Source of the DNA: Pseudoalteromonas shioyasakiensis
GTDB taxonomy: Bacteria > Pseudomonadota > Gammaproteobacteria > Enterobacterales > Alteromonadaceae
Assembly (NCBI RefSeq): GCF_024518675.1
Contig: NZ_JANIGL010000001.1
Span: 248,001 to 312,000, forward strand
Direction of reading: 5' to 3'
DNA length: 64,000 bases
Positions within the stretch are counted from its first letter, which is position 1. Each line of letters begins with the position of its first letter. The notes under the pieces were generated by a model. The model saw only the letters and a list, made by a program, of their open reading frames with translations, was not told the DNA's origin and did not search any database. The position numbers were made by a program, and so were the translations under genes. Shown here one piece after another: positions 16,054 through 24,942 of this stretch.

Positions 16054-17571
16054 TTAGTGTCTAAAATCGCTTAGTAAAGCAGGTATACCTGGCAACATAC
16101 CAACCATTGCCATCACACTGGTTAATAATACAAACATGATTAACGGGATTTTCCAGCGGCTCATCGGGCTCAGCTCTGCACTACGTTCTTTACAGCCAAT
16201 AAGGCCTAAGTTATCTAGTAACATAGTGAGTGACCAACCAAATGCAGGATTAACTAATGAAGAGGCGAACACGACTATCGCGGCAGATTGAGTTGTTTTA
16301 CCTTCACGAGTCATTTCCATTCCGGCTTCAAGCAGGGGAATAAAAACCCCGACAATTAGCGCAACACAAAGTACAGGTTGCCAAATAGCTAAATCCATTG
16401 GGTAACCCCAAATACCAGCAATGATACAAAAAACAGCAGTTAAAATTGCTCCAGCAGGTATTGGCCGTTTAGCGATAGCGGCGGGAACAATATACGTGCC
16501 CCATGATGAGGTAAAGTTTGAGCCGCCCATAAGAGAGCCACAAGTTTGTCTTACAGATGCACTTAACATTGTGTCATCAATATTCATTTGTACTTTCTCA
16601 GTACGTTGTGGGTAACTAATTTTTTGAAATACTTGATGGCCGAGAAAGTCAGGGGACCACATAGCCACTGCTAAGACAGCAAAAGGTAAAACCACAACAA
16701 AACTCTCAAGGGTTGGTAAACCAAGCATCCAACCGGTGTTTTCTCCCCACCAATACATAGGGTTCATATTAGGTAAACCCGGTGCTGTGTTAAATTCAAA
16801 CGGGGCACCGAGTGCAAAGGCTGTGAAACCACCGATTAAACAGCTTAATGGGACAGCAAGCCAGCGTTTTTTAAAGTGCTCTAATAATGCATAAAGCAAA
16901 ATAGTCGCTAAAATAACAATGAAAGCTATATGGCTCATATCAATACTTTCAGCCCATGAAAATAACTTTTTAACCTGGGAGATTGTGCCAATAAAGCCAA
17001 GATAGAGTAGTAAACCACCACATACCCCTTTACTGGTCAGCCTTGCTAGCAAACTGCCCCCTTTACTGATGGCGAGAATGAAGCCAAATGCGCCGATTAA
17101 TAAGCCAAAGGCCATTGGGTGGCCGCCAGCGGCTACAACAATGGGGATCAGTGGGATTAGCGGGCCATGGGTGCCGGCTAAGTTTGCTGTGGGTAAAATG
17201 AAGCCAGAAAACAAGATGATAAAAAACGCCACAATAAGTAACTCATAGCGAACGTTTTCAAGTACAAAAGAGTCACTCAAGCCAAGTGGCGCTGCAAAGG
17301 TAGCGGCTATCGCACCGACCATAACAACTTTACCTATGGTGCCAGCCATTGCTGGAATGGTGTCTTCAAGCTCAAAGCGATAATCTCTAAACGGAAGGTT
17401 GGCTCGCCAACGTTTTGGTTGCATGATTTGAAGTTCATGCTCTAGGTATTCATCTCGGCTGTTAAATGCTGAGCTAGGTTTATGTAGGCTTTCGTAACTA
17501 CCACTTGCACTTGCTTGGTGTGCATCGGGGTTAGCATTGGATGGATTTTTATCCTGTGATGTTGTTGTCAT
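16054..17571 (-). CDS. DUF3360-family multi-pass membrane transporter
   Basis: A 505-residue membrane protein with a hydrophilic N-terminal tail of about 75 residues and then some 11-12 hydrophobic segments. I recognise it as DUF3360, a family common in Vibrio and Alteromonadales and distantly like sulfate and xanthine/uracil permeases (for example TANLAGTHGPLIPLIPIVVA and GGSNFTSSWGTYIVPAA). The substrate is unknown. The start MTTTSQDKN at 17571 is chosen because GGAG lies 5 bases before it; the longer open frame to 17661 has no such site. Confidence 0.82.
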   Translation of the reverse strand: MTTTSQDKNPSNANPDAHQASASGSYESLHKPSSAFNSRDEYLEHELQIMQPKRWRANLPFRDYRFELEDTIPAMAGTIGKVVMVGAIAATFAAPLGLSDSFVLENVRYELLIVAFFIILFSGFILPTANLAGTHGPLIPLIPIVVAAGGHPMAFGLLIGAFGFILAISKGGSLLARLTSKGVCGGLLLYLGFIGTISQVKKLFSWAESIDMSHIAFIVILATILLYALLEHFKKRWLAVPLSCLIGGFTAFALGAPFEFNTAPGLPNMNPMYWWGENTGWMLGLPTLESFVVVLPFAVLAVAMWSPDFLGHQVFQKISYPQRTEKVQMNIDDTMLSASVRQTCGSLMGGSNFTSSWGTYIVPAAIAKRPIPAGAILTAVFCIIAGIWGYPMDLAIWQPVLCVALIVGVFIPLLEAGMEMTREGKTTQSAAIVVFASSLVNPAFGWSLTMLLDNLGLIGCKERSAELSPMSRWKIPLIMFVLLTSVMAMVGMLPGIPALLSDFRH

Positions 17572-17965
17572 AACTTCTCCGGCAACATATTTGCTGCTCT
17601 GATTCAAAATTAAATACAGCTTTGTTGAAGCAATAAATATTGAGTGCCTAGAGTAAAGCAAGTTTTAGCAAGTTGGGATTAGTCAAAGGTCTAGGATATA
17701 ACGGTAATTTATTGGGAAATAGGTACGAAATGCTGTTATTACTGAATAGCGATAAGAGATACTTTAGTCGATAAGACTACATTAGTTGATGTTACTGAAG
17801 ATAGTTATGGCGCTATAGAGGCGTTAAATACACTTCAGTATTCTAAAAACAGAAGTATATTTAACTTTAAATTTGCGCAGTCCAAAGCACCTATTATGCT
17901 ACGCCTCGCTAACTCGCTAACTCGCTAACTCGCTAACTCGCTAACTCGCTAACTCGCTAGCACCT
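17572..17965. other. Intergenic region upstream of the DUF3360 gene with two repeats
   Basis: It should hold the leftward promoter of the DUF3360 gene, though none was recognised with confidence. It contains a 14-bp inverted repeat (17823-17836 with 17852-17865) and an 8-base tandem repeat (17906-17959) directly after the ABC exporter stop. No protein gene is seen. Confidence 0.7.
17906..17959. repeat. Eight-base tandem repeat (TCGCTAAC), about 6.75 copies
   Basis: Six exact copies of TCGCTAAC start at 17906, 17914, 17922, 17930, 17938 and 17946, followed by a partial seventh (TCGCTA). On the minus strand it begins 6 bases after the stop codon of the ABC exporter gene, so it is in that gene's 3' untranslated region. 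Such short repeats change copy number by replication slippage. Confidence 0.95.
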
Positions 17966-19813
17966 TCATTCAACACCAATAAAGCCACCGGTTTGGTGCG
18001 CCCATAACGCGGCATAAATGCCATTTTGAGATAATAATTGCTCATGACTGCCTTGCTCAACGATACCGCCTTCATCAAGCACTATAAGTCTATCCATTTG
18101 AGCGATGGTAGATAGGCGATGTGCTATGGCAATAACGGTCTTGCCTGTCATTAAGTCATCAAGACTTGCTTGAATCGCTGCTTCAACTTCAGAATCAAGA
18201 GCGCTGGTTGCTTCATCTAAAATTAAGATAGGGGCATTTTTCAGTAGCACACGTGCAATTGCGATACGTTGACGCTGGCCACCTGAAAGTTTAACGCCGC
18301 GTTCACCTACTTGTGCAGCGAAGCCTTTATTGCCTTTACTGTCTTCTAAATCTTCAATGAATTCCATGGCTTTAGCTTGTTTTGTTGCATTTAGCATTTG
18401 CTCCTCTGTTGCATCAGGGCGGCCATATAGAATGTTTTCTTTAACAGAACGATGTAGTAAGGACGTGTCTTGGGTTACCATTGCAATGTATTTTCTTAAG
18501 CTTTGTTGGCTGACTTTAGCAATATTTTGACCATCGATTTTTATTTCACCACTGTCAACATCATAAAAACGCAGTAATAGATTAACCAGTGTTGATTTGC
18601 CTGCACCTGAACGACCCACTAAGCCAATTTTTTCGCCTGGCTTTATGTTTAAATCAAGCCCGTTGATCACCGGGCCACGATTAGTCTCATTGGCTGCTTT
18701 ACCATAGTTAAAAAATACGTTTGAGAAGTGTATTTCGCCTTTACTGACCTCAAGGGTGTTTGCATCGGGAATATCATCAACATCAATGGGGGTCGATAAG
18801 GTTTTCATACCATCGCTCACCGTGCCAATATTTTCAAATAGGCTACTAATTTCCCACATTATCCACTGTGCCATGCCATTTAAACGCAGCGATAAACTAA
18901 CCGCAATAGCAATGGCGCCGGCACTTATTGCGCTGATTGACCACAAATAAAGAGACAAAGCAGAAACACTAAAAACAAGTAAATAATTAAGGCTATTAAT
19001 GCAAAAATTTAAGCTGGATACTAACCGCATTTGCTTATAAACTGGTTGTAAAAATACATCCATGCTGTTTTTGGCATACTGTTCTTCACGCTGGGTGTAT
19101 GAAAACAGTTTAATTGTTGAAATATTAGTATAACTATCAACAATACGGCCTGTCATCTCAGAGCGGGCATCCGCCTGTGAGCTCGCAATACGCTTAAGTT
19201 TTGGCACAAAGTACATTTGGATAGCTGCATAAAGTGCAAGCCACACGAGTAATGGCAGCATTAACCGCCAATCAGCCTCTGCAACTAAAAACACCATAGC
19301 GCCAAAATAAACCACGATGTACATCAGTACATCAAGTAACTTCATCACGGTTTCACGTACAGCGAGAGATGTTTGCATTACTTTGGTGGCAATACGCCCA
19401 GCAAATTCGTTCTGATAAAAGCTAACACTTTGACGCAACAAATAGCGATGTGCTAACCAGCGAATTGACATAGGGTAATTGCCCAGTAGTGCTTGGTGTA
19501 AAATGGCGGAATGGAAAAACACCACGACAGGTAAAACAACGAGCAATACCACAGCCATTTTAATGAGTTCGGATTTTTGCTCAACGAAGAGTGTGTCAGG
19601 AGTATAAGTGCCTAACCAATCAACGAGTTGACCCATATAGCTAAACAAAGACACTTCTAAAATAGCCAACATGGCAGCACTGAGAGACATAAGAACTAAG
19701 GACAGTTCCATCCCTTTTGTGTAATGGCGACAAAAGGCGAATAAGGTTGCTGGTGGCTGAGTCGGCTGTTGTTCTGGGAACGGTTTAGTCATCCGCTCGA
19801 ATAATCGATACAT
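17966..19813 (-). CDS. ABC exporter, fused permease and ATPase
   Basis: A 615-residue half-transporter. Six membrane helices fall between residues about 40 and 330. The C-terminal ATPase carries Walker A GRSGAGKSTL, a Q-loop, signature LSGGQRQRIAIAR, Walker B ILILDEATSALD and the H-loop AHRLSTI. It would act as a homodimer. It resembles multidrug or lipid exporters, but the substrate cannot be named. An alternative start at the eighth residue (MTKPFPEQQ) is possible. It is separated by 65 bases from the upstream Mpo1-like gene on the same strand. Confidence 0.9.
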   Translation of the reverse strand: MYRLFERMTKPFPEQQPTQPPATLFAFCRHYTKGMELSLVLMSLSAAMLAILEVSLFSYMGQLVDWLGTYTPDTLFVEQKSELIKMAVVLLVVLPVVVFFHSAILHQALLGNYPMSIRWLAHRYLLRQSVSFYQNEFAGRIATKVMQTSLAVRETVMKLLDVLMYIVVYFGAMVFLVAEADWRLMLPLLVWLALYAAIQMYFVPKLKRIASSQADARSEMTGRIVDSYTNISTIKLFSYTQREEQYAKNSMDVFLQPVYKQMRLVSSLNFCINSLNYLLVFSVSALSLYLWSISAISAGAIAIAVSLSLRLNGMAQWIMWEISSLFENIGTVSDGMKTLSTPIDVDDIPDANTLEVSKGEIHFSNVFFNYGKAANETNRGPVINGLDLNIKPGEKIGLVGRSGAGKSTLVNLLLRFYDVDSGEIKIDGQNIAKVSQQSLRKYIAMVTQDTSLLHRSVKENILYGRPDATEEQMLNATKQAKAMEFIEDLEDSKGNKGFAAQVGERGVKLSGGQRQRIAIARVLLKNAPILILDEATSALDSEVEAAIQASLDDLMTGKTVIAIAHRLSTIAQMDRLIVLDEGGIVEQGSHEQLLSQNGIYAALWAHQTGGFIGVE

Positions 19814-19878
19814 TTTAATATCTTAAATAGCAAAAATTATCGCTACTATAGCATTAGCAGTAAATTAAAACAGGCGCC

Positions 19879-20190
19879 TTACCAGTGTATTTTGCCAATC
19901 AGTATGTCTTTAAACATAACCCAATCTCCCCATAAACTATAAAAAGGATGTTTAAAGGTCGCAGGGCGATTTTTTTCAAAGAAAAAATGGCCGAGCCAAG
20001 CAAAACCATAGCCAATAACAGGGAGTGACCAAAGTGCAATAAAATTAAAGCTGACAGCAACATAGGCTATCACTAATAAAACTAAACTACTGCCAATAAA
20101 GTGGAGTCTTCGACAGGTTTTATTGCTGTGCTCAGACAAGTAATAAGGGTAAAAATCTTTAAACGATGTGAATGCTTTTTGTGTTGTCAT
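19879..20190 (-). CDS. Mpo1-like (DUF962) small membrane protein
   Basis: A 103-residue protein with two or three hydrophobic segments. It matches the DUF962 family, which includes yeast Mpo1, an iron(II) dioxygenase of 2-hydroxy fatty acids. The family histidines and glutamate are visible in EHSNKTCRRLHFIG (about 20-33) and WLGHFFFEKNRPATF (about 65-79). AGAGG lies 5 bases before the ATG. It lies just upstream of the ABC exporter gene on the same strand; a functional link is not established. Confidence 0.85.
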   Translation of the reverse strand: MTTQKAFTSFKDFYPYYLSEHSNKTCRRLHFIGSSLVLLVIAYVAVSFNFIALWSLPVIGYGFAWLGHFFFEKNRPATFKHPFYSLWGDWVMFKDILIGKIHW

Positions 20191-20324
20191 TTTGCCTCTG
20201 TTTATTATTGTATATATTAAATTTACATCTATTTACATTTTCAACATTATCTAATCGCATTATGCTAGACTTATTAACTGTAAATTAATAACGTATAAAA
20301 AACTAACTTGCGAGAAAATAATAC

Positions 20325-22484
20325 ATGTTAAAAAAATCATTAGCCTGTGCTGTAATTGTAGCACTAAGTGGATGTTCAGAGATGCCAACATCAACTCAAA
20401 CTGAAGAAGATGTAAAAGTGCAAAGCCAAACTACTGAACAGTTAACTTATCCTGAAACTAAAAAAGGCGCTGTTGTTGATGTGTATTTTGATGAAAAAGT
20501 AGCAGATCCATATCGTTGGTTAGAAGATGATATGAGCGAAGAGACGGCGCAATGGGTTAAAACGCAAAACAATTTAACATTCTCATACCTTGATAACATA
20601 CCTTATCGTGACAAACTAAAAGCCAGCCTTGAAAAGTTAATGAATTATGAAAAAGTCACTGCGCCATTTATTGAAGGTAAATACACCTATTTTTATAAAA
20701 ATGACGGTCTGCAAAATCAGTATGTTTTGTTTCGTAAACTTGGTGATGGCGAAGCGGAAGTCTTTTTAGACCCTAATACATTTAGTGAAGATGGCACTAC
20801 GTCGATGTCTGGGCTTACATTTTCAGAAGATGGCTCTTTGGCGGCTTACCAAATCTCTGAGGGCGGCAGTGATTGGCGCAAAATTATTATAATCGACACC
20901 GAAACTAAACAGCCTATTGAAGAGAACTTAGTAGATGTTAAGTTTAGTGGTATTTCATGGTTAGCAAATGAAGGCTTTTACTACTCAAGCTACGACAAAC
21001 CAAAAGGCAGTGAGTTATCTGCAAAAACAGATCAACATAAAGTCTATTTTCATAAATTAGGCACACCTCAAAGCTCAGATGAACTAATTTATGGCGGCAC
21101 TGATGCACAAAAACATCGTTATATTGGTGCGTCTGTAACTCGTGATAACCGCTATTTACTGATTTCTGCTAGTGTTTCTACATCTGGTAATAAGTTATTT
21201 ATTAAAGATTTAACAAAAGCTAATAGCGAACTAAAAACAATTTTAGCGCACACAGAATCGGATACTTATTTACTTGATAACGATGGCAGTAAACTATTTT
21301 TAGTGACTAACTTAGATGCACCTAATAAAAAACTGGTCACGGTTGATGCCCAAAATCCAACACCTGATAATTGGCAAGATCTGATCCCAGAAACAGACAA
21401 TGTCTTAAGTATGTCTAAAGGTGGCGGTTACTTTTTTGCAAAATACATGGTTGATGCAATTTCAAAAGTTCAGCAATTTGATAAGTCAGGTGAGTTAGTA
21501 CGTGAAATTACCTTACCAGGCGTAGGCACTGCACGTGGTTTTAGCGGTAAAAAAGAAAGTGATACACTTTATTATTCATTCGCTAATTACACAACGCCTG
21601 GGAATACTTATGCATTTAATGTGAAGTCAGGTGAGTCTGAGGTATACCGCAAGTCTGGTGCGCAATTTGATTCAGAGCAATACACATCAGAGCAGGTATT
21701 TTATACTTCAAAAGATGGTACTAAAGTACCGATGATTATATCGTATAAAAAAGATACCCAACTTGATGGTAAAAACCCAACTATTTTATATGGTTATGGT
21801 GGTTTCAATGTAAGTTTAACGCCAAGTTTTAGCTCTACAATCGCAGCATGGCTTGAGCAGGGCGGTGTTTATGCGGTAGCGAATATTCGCGGTGGTGGTG
21901 AATATGGTAAAGCTTGGCACGATGCAGGTACGCAACTCAAAAAGCAAAATGTGTTTGATGATTTTATTGCTGCTGCTGAATATCTAAATGAGAAAAAATA
22001 CACATCAAGTGATTACCTTGCTGTTCGTGGTGGTTCAAACGGTGGCTTACTTGTTGGTGCAGTGGCAACACAACGACCTGAATTGTTTAAAGTTGCACTG
22101 CCCGCGGTAGGTGTGCTTGATATGCTTCGTTATCATACATTTACAGCCGGTGCAGGTTGGGCGTATGACTATGGCACCAGCGAACAAAATAAAGAAATGT
22201 TTGATTACCTAAAAGCGTATTCGCCTGTTCATAACGTGAAGCCAGGGGTTGAATATCCTGCTACATTAGTGACAACGGGCGATCATGATGATCGTGTGGT
22301 ACCGGCTCATTCATACAAGTTTGCTGCAGAGCTTCAGTCAAAAGGAGCGGGAAGTAATCCGTACTTGATCCGTATTGAAACTAATGCCGGTCATGGTGCT
22401 GGTACTCCAACGAGCAAAATCATCGACCAGTATGCAGATATATATGGTTTCACTTTATACAACATGGGTATTAAGTCATTGTAG
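20325..22484 (+). CDS. Prolyl oligopeptidase family serine peptidase (S9A), lipoprotein
   Basis: The 719-residue precursor has a lipoprotein signal ending LSGC (C17), so it is probably anchored to a membrane facing the periplasm. An N-terminal cap and beta-propeller (about 40-430) precede a C-terminal alpha/beta hydrolase domain with the S9A triad: S571 in [12 protein letters not shown]655 in GDHDDRVVP and H690 in NAGHGAG. These enzymes cut short peptides after proline. The wider propeller sequences [13 protein letters not shown] and [15 protein letters not shown] fit S9A rather than dipeptidyl peptidase IV. Transcribed alone, with a good terminator after it. Confidence 0.93.
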   Translation: MLKKSLACAVIVALSGCSEMPTSTQTEEDVKVQSQTTEQLTYPETKKGAVVDVYFDEKVADPYRWLEDDMSEETAQWVKTQNNLTFSYLDNIPYRDKLKASLEKLMNYEKVTAPFIEGKYTYFYKNDGLQNQYVLFRKLGDGEAEVFLDPNTFSEDGTTSMSGLTFSEDGSLAAYQISEGGSDWRKIIIIDTETKQPIEENLVDVKFSGISWLANEGFYYSSYDKPKGSELSAKTDQHKVYFHKLGTPQSSDELIYGGTDAQKHRYIGASVTRDNRYLLISASVSTSGNKLFIKDLTKANSELKTILAHTESDTYLLDNDGSKLFLVTNLDAPNKKLVTVDAQNPTPDNWQDLIPETDNVLSMSKGGGYFFAKYMVDAISKVQQFDKSGELVREITLPGVGTARGFSGKKESDTLYYSFANYTTPGNTYAFNVKSGESEVYRKSGAQFDSEQYTSEQVFYTSKDGTKVPMIISYKKDTQLDGKNPTILYGYGGFNVSLTPSFSSTIAAWLEQGGVYAVANIRGGGEYGKAWHDAGTQLKKQNVFDDFIAAAEYLNEKKYTSSDYLAVRGGSNGGLLVGAVATQRPELFKVALPAVGVLDMLRYHTFTAGAGWAYDYGTSEQNKEMFDYLKAYSPVHNVKPGVEYPATLVTTGDHDDRVVPAHSYKFAAELQSKGAGSNPYLIRIETNAGHGAGTPTSKIIDQYADIYGFTLYNMGIKSL

Positions 22485-22506
22485 ACTTGTTAATTGAGTA
22501 ACACTT

Positions 22507-22537
22507 AAACGCCGAGGTATTAACTTCGGCGTTTTTT
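22507..22537 (+). terminator. Intrinsic terminator after the prolyl oligopeptidase gene
   Basis: Stem AACGCCGA with TCGGCGTT, 23 bases after the stop codon, followed by a run of six T. Confidence 0.88.
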
Positions 22538-22663
22538 GTAAATGAACGAAGGTGTGAATATCGTTTATTTTTAAATTTAAATATATTTAGGTTATGTAAA
22601 GAGCTAAGTATACGTAATATTGTTTATATACTAAGCAATTGAAATACAATGCTGAAAAAAATC

Positions 22664-22692
22664 TTGCACCAATGTGCGCTATTACATACTAT
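22664..22692 (+). promoter_or_regulatory. Promoter of tRNA-Ser
   Basis: TTGCAC (22664-22669) and TACTAT (22687-22692) with a 17-base spacer, then a GC-rich discriminator (ACGACGCG). It uses the same -35 hexamer as the tRNA-Lys array promoter. Confidence 0.7.
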
Positions 22693-22719
22693 TACGACGC
22701 GTTATGAAATGACGCTTGC

Positions 22720-22807
22720 GGTGACGTGTCCGAGTGGCTGAAGGAGCACGCCTGGAAAGTGTGTAAAGGGCAACCTTTCGAGAGTTCGAATCTCTCCGTC
22801 ACCGCCA
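22720..22807 (+). tRNA. tRNA-Ser(GGA)
   Basis: An 88-base class II tRNA with the CCA encoded. Acceptor arms GGTGACG and CGTCACC pair, followed by discriminator G. The anticodon loop CTGGAAA gives GGA, and a long variable arm (GTGTAAAGGGCAACCTTTC region) follows, as expected for serine. Confidence 0.97.
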
Positions 22808-23034
22808 TTATTCATTAGAAGTATGTATATGTGTTCTTTTTATCCATCCATCAAACGCAAATCTATCATGCTGTCGTTCTGTCAGTTCTGTAAATATCAT
22901 ACTCAAGCGTAAAAAAATTATATTACCTTCTATTAAAATAGCACCACTATTGTATTAAACGCCAAGATTAACTTCTATTCACTGCAAGCCTAGTGTGTGC
23001 TTTACGATGCAATTCATTTTTGCAGGAGTATACA

Positions 23035-23073
23035 ATGCTAGAAAACATAGGCTGTAGACAAATAAAAGTGTGA
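23035..23073 (+). CDS. Candidate 12-residue microprotein or leader peptide
   Basis: ATG to TGA frame encoding MLENIGCRQIKV, preceded by AGGAG with 6-base spacing. The ribosome-binding site is as good as those of the real genes nearby. No downstream gene on the same strand is close enough for a leader-peptide role. It could be chance; conservation would decide. Confidence 0.2.
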   Translation: MLENIGCRQIKV

Positions 23074-23075
23074 AT

Positions 23076-23126
23076 AAAAAACGCGAGGAACAAAACACTC
23101 TGTAAGTTGCTTATTCTCTCGCGTTT
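23076..23126 (-). terminator. Probable terminator of the DUF3010 gene
   Basis: Minus-strand arms AAACGCGAG and CTCGCGTTT (9 bp) followed by a T run, with a rather long loop of 30 bases. It lies 34 bases after the DUF3010 stop. Confidence 0.55.
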
Positions 23127-23159
23127 AATGTGTAGCTTGGAAAAAGTGTCTAGCTGTTT

Positions 23160-23606
23160 TTACACGTCATCACTACGGTATGTTTTACGCATAATGTAGA
23201 CGTATGCGTTGATAAATGCATTTTCTTGGTATTTTTTAAGGCCGGTATCTTCAAAGTCAATCGGTACTGGGTTGCGCTTAAGTTGCTCTTTGATGATTGT
23301 AGGGCTAAGCACCTGCACATCAAGGTTGTCGATGAGTTGAATAGCAGTTTCCATTTTGAAGCCTTTTGCGCTACCCGCAAATTTCCCCTTAGGCTGGCGT
23401 TCGCGAATGGCAACCGAGTCAATTTGGTAATCTTGCATAAGTTTTGCAAAATCAAACTGGAATTTACGCATAATCTCTGTGTCGTTACCGTTACCTAAGG
23501 TAAAACGAGTTTGGCGCACGTCGCGAATATCAAATACGTCGTTATCTTTACTTAAAATACAAAGTAGTACATCACTACCGGTAATTTCTACACCACATGT
23601 TCTCAT
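23160..23606 (-). CDS. DUF3010-family protein of unknown function
   Basis: A 148-residue soluble protein that I recognise as DUF3010, a family conserved in marine gammaproteobacteria. Conserved blocks include the N-terminal CGVEITGSDVLLCIL, DTEIMRKFQFDFAKLM, and IRERQPKGKFAGSAKGFKMETAIQLI. The N-terminal strand pattern with an acidic residue, and the later QENAFINAYVY helix, recall RNase H-like folds, but this is only a visual impression. No function is assigned. It lies 65 bases after the endo/exonuclease-fold gene on the same strand and may share its promoter. Confidence 0.8.
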   Translation of the reverse strand: MRTCGVEITGSDVLLCILSKDNDVFDIRDVRQTRFTLGNGNDTEIMRKFQFDFAKLMQDYQIDSVAIRERQPKGKFAGSAKGFKMETAIQLIDNLDVQVLSPTIIKEQLKRNPVPIDFEDTGLKKYQENAFINAYVYIMRKTYRSDDV

Positions 23607-23671
23607 TGGTTTATCTCTAAATATCTAGTTAGTGTCATTATATCAATTAAGCTTATTAAAAGCAGTGCATT

Positions 23672-24685
23672 TTAAAAACCAATTTCAATAGCCACTCCAC
23701 CGTGGTCACTGGTGCAAATATCTTCTTCAATTTGGTTTGGCTTCAAGTGATCGTTAAAACTTATATAGTTTAATGTGTCCACTTTTGCGAGCACGCATTG
23801 GCTATTAAAGTGCCCCGAAACGAGAATGTAATCTAGTACGTTTGCTCGGCCTTGGTAATAATGGCTCGGTGCCTTGGTTTTGTTTTGTTGGTGTTGTGAA
23901 CTTAAGTTAAACGCGTCGGTTAAGCCGACAACCGGTTGTGCTAATTCTTTACAGGGTTCACAGCGAGTTGGGTGAAAGCCTTGCGTCATAAATGATAGCG
24001 CAGGGCTGTGTATTGAGTCGTTAAAGTCACCCATTACTATGGTTGCGCAATTCTTCTCTCGCTGTGTTTTTAGCGCATCATAATAAACAATCGACGCCTC
24101 AAGTGAACGAGATATTTGCGATTGCATCATGCCTACGGTTTGCTGTAATAAATTAAGTAATGGATCATCTTGATTATGAATATTTAACATATGAGCCATG
24201 GAGTGGACCCGTTGTGATTTAAAATGCACTACATAACAATATACAGTGCCAAGCTCAGGCAGGGTAAAACTGCATTTTATAGGTGTGCGATTAAACTTAA
24301 ATTCATTTTGGTTATTGAGGTATTCAAGTAACTCAGTGCATGGTGTAAGTGCTTGGCATTGCATAATTGGTATTTTAGCGGCTATTGCGACAACAGGGTT
24401 AAATAATACTTGTGGGTAAAGAGGGTCGTGGCTCGGTACTGCGACAGTTTCAAAATAATCATAACCGTGCTCCTTACATAACACTTCGAGCGTTTTAATA
24501 CTGAACACTTCTTGAAAGGCAACGATATCAGCTTGGCTATTGATTAAAAAATTACGGATAAAATCTTGTTTTTGTCGCCATTGTGTTGCGTTGTAGCGTT
24601 CATGCAATTGGTAAAAAGAATAGGGCGGGGCGGCAAAGTTTAATAGATTTAGGCTGGCAATGCGTATCGGTTTTCGATGACTCAT
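23672..24685 (-). CDS. Endonuclease/exonuclease/phosphatase-fold protein
   Basis: A 337-residue protein of the EEP superfamily (DNase I, sphingomyelinase and inositol phosphatase fold). The motifs are in order: IASLNLLNF near the N terminus, the metal-binding glutamate in AFQEVFS, VMGDFNDSIHSPAL, LDYILVSG, and the catalytic SDHGGVAIEI at the C terminus. No signal peptide is evident, so it is probably cytoplasmic. Nuclease or phosphodiesterase specificity cannot be decided from sequence. Confidence 0.85.
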   Translation of the reverse strand: MSHRKPIRIASLNLLNFAAPPYSFYQLHERYNATQWRQKQDFIRNFLINSQADIVAFQEVFSIKTLEVLCKEHGYDYFETVAVPSHDPLYPQVLFNPVVAIAAKIPIMQCQALTPCTELLEYLNNQNEFKFNRTPIKCSFTLPELGTVYCYVVHFKSQRVHSMAHMLNIHNQDDPLLNLLQQTVGMMQSQISRSLEASIVYYDALKTQREKNCATIVMGDFNDSIHSPALSFMTQGFHPTRCEPCKELAQPVVGLTDAFNLSSQHQQNKTKAPSHYYQGRANVLDYILVSGHFNSQCVLAKVDTLNYISFNDHLKPNQIEEDICTSDHGGVAIEIGF

Positions 24686-24794
24686 AATTATTTCTCACAG
24701 CAAAAATTAAGTTAAGTATGAAATGCGCAGCTTATTTGTCAATTTGTCGTTGTAAATACTTGTATTTCACGGTGTCAGGCGCGACAATACTATT

Positions 24795-24838
24795 GCACTT
24801 ATGAAGACTCATCAAGTGCGTTAACCGTCAACGGTTAA
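24795..24838 (+). promoter_or_regulatory. Two stem-loops in the thrS leader, candidate autoregulatory operator
   Basis: Hairpin 1 pairs GCACTT-ATGA with TCAT-C-AAGTGC (24795-24819, one bulged C, loop AGAC). Hairpin 2 pairs TTAACCG with CGGTTAA (24821-24838, loop TCAA). They lie about 105 bases upstream of the thrS ATG. In E. coli, threonyl-tRNA synthetase represses its own translation by binding tRNA-like leader hairpins; these could be the equivalent. A tRNA-Thr mimic is not proven. Confidence 0.35.
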
Positions 24839-24942
24839 TCATAACAATGCTTATTCGTAAAAGCGTTGTCGAGTTATTTATTTTTAATTTATTAAATACA
24901 TGTGATGCATTGTAGGCGTCACCACTGTACAAAGGATTTATA

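Larger units (their letters stand above)
22808..23159. other. Intergenic region after tRNA-Ser
   Basis: About 350 AT-rich bases. It holds a 12-codon open frame with a good ribosome-binding site (23035-23073) and the probable terminator of the DUF3010 gene (23076-23126). No larger gene, RNA or mobile-element end was recognised. Confidence 0.7.

Noticed and set aside
17906..17959. Short direct repeats as a CRISPR or plasmid iteron
   Set aside because: The 8-base unit is contiguous with no spacers, and there are no cas, rep or dnaA-box features nearby.
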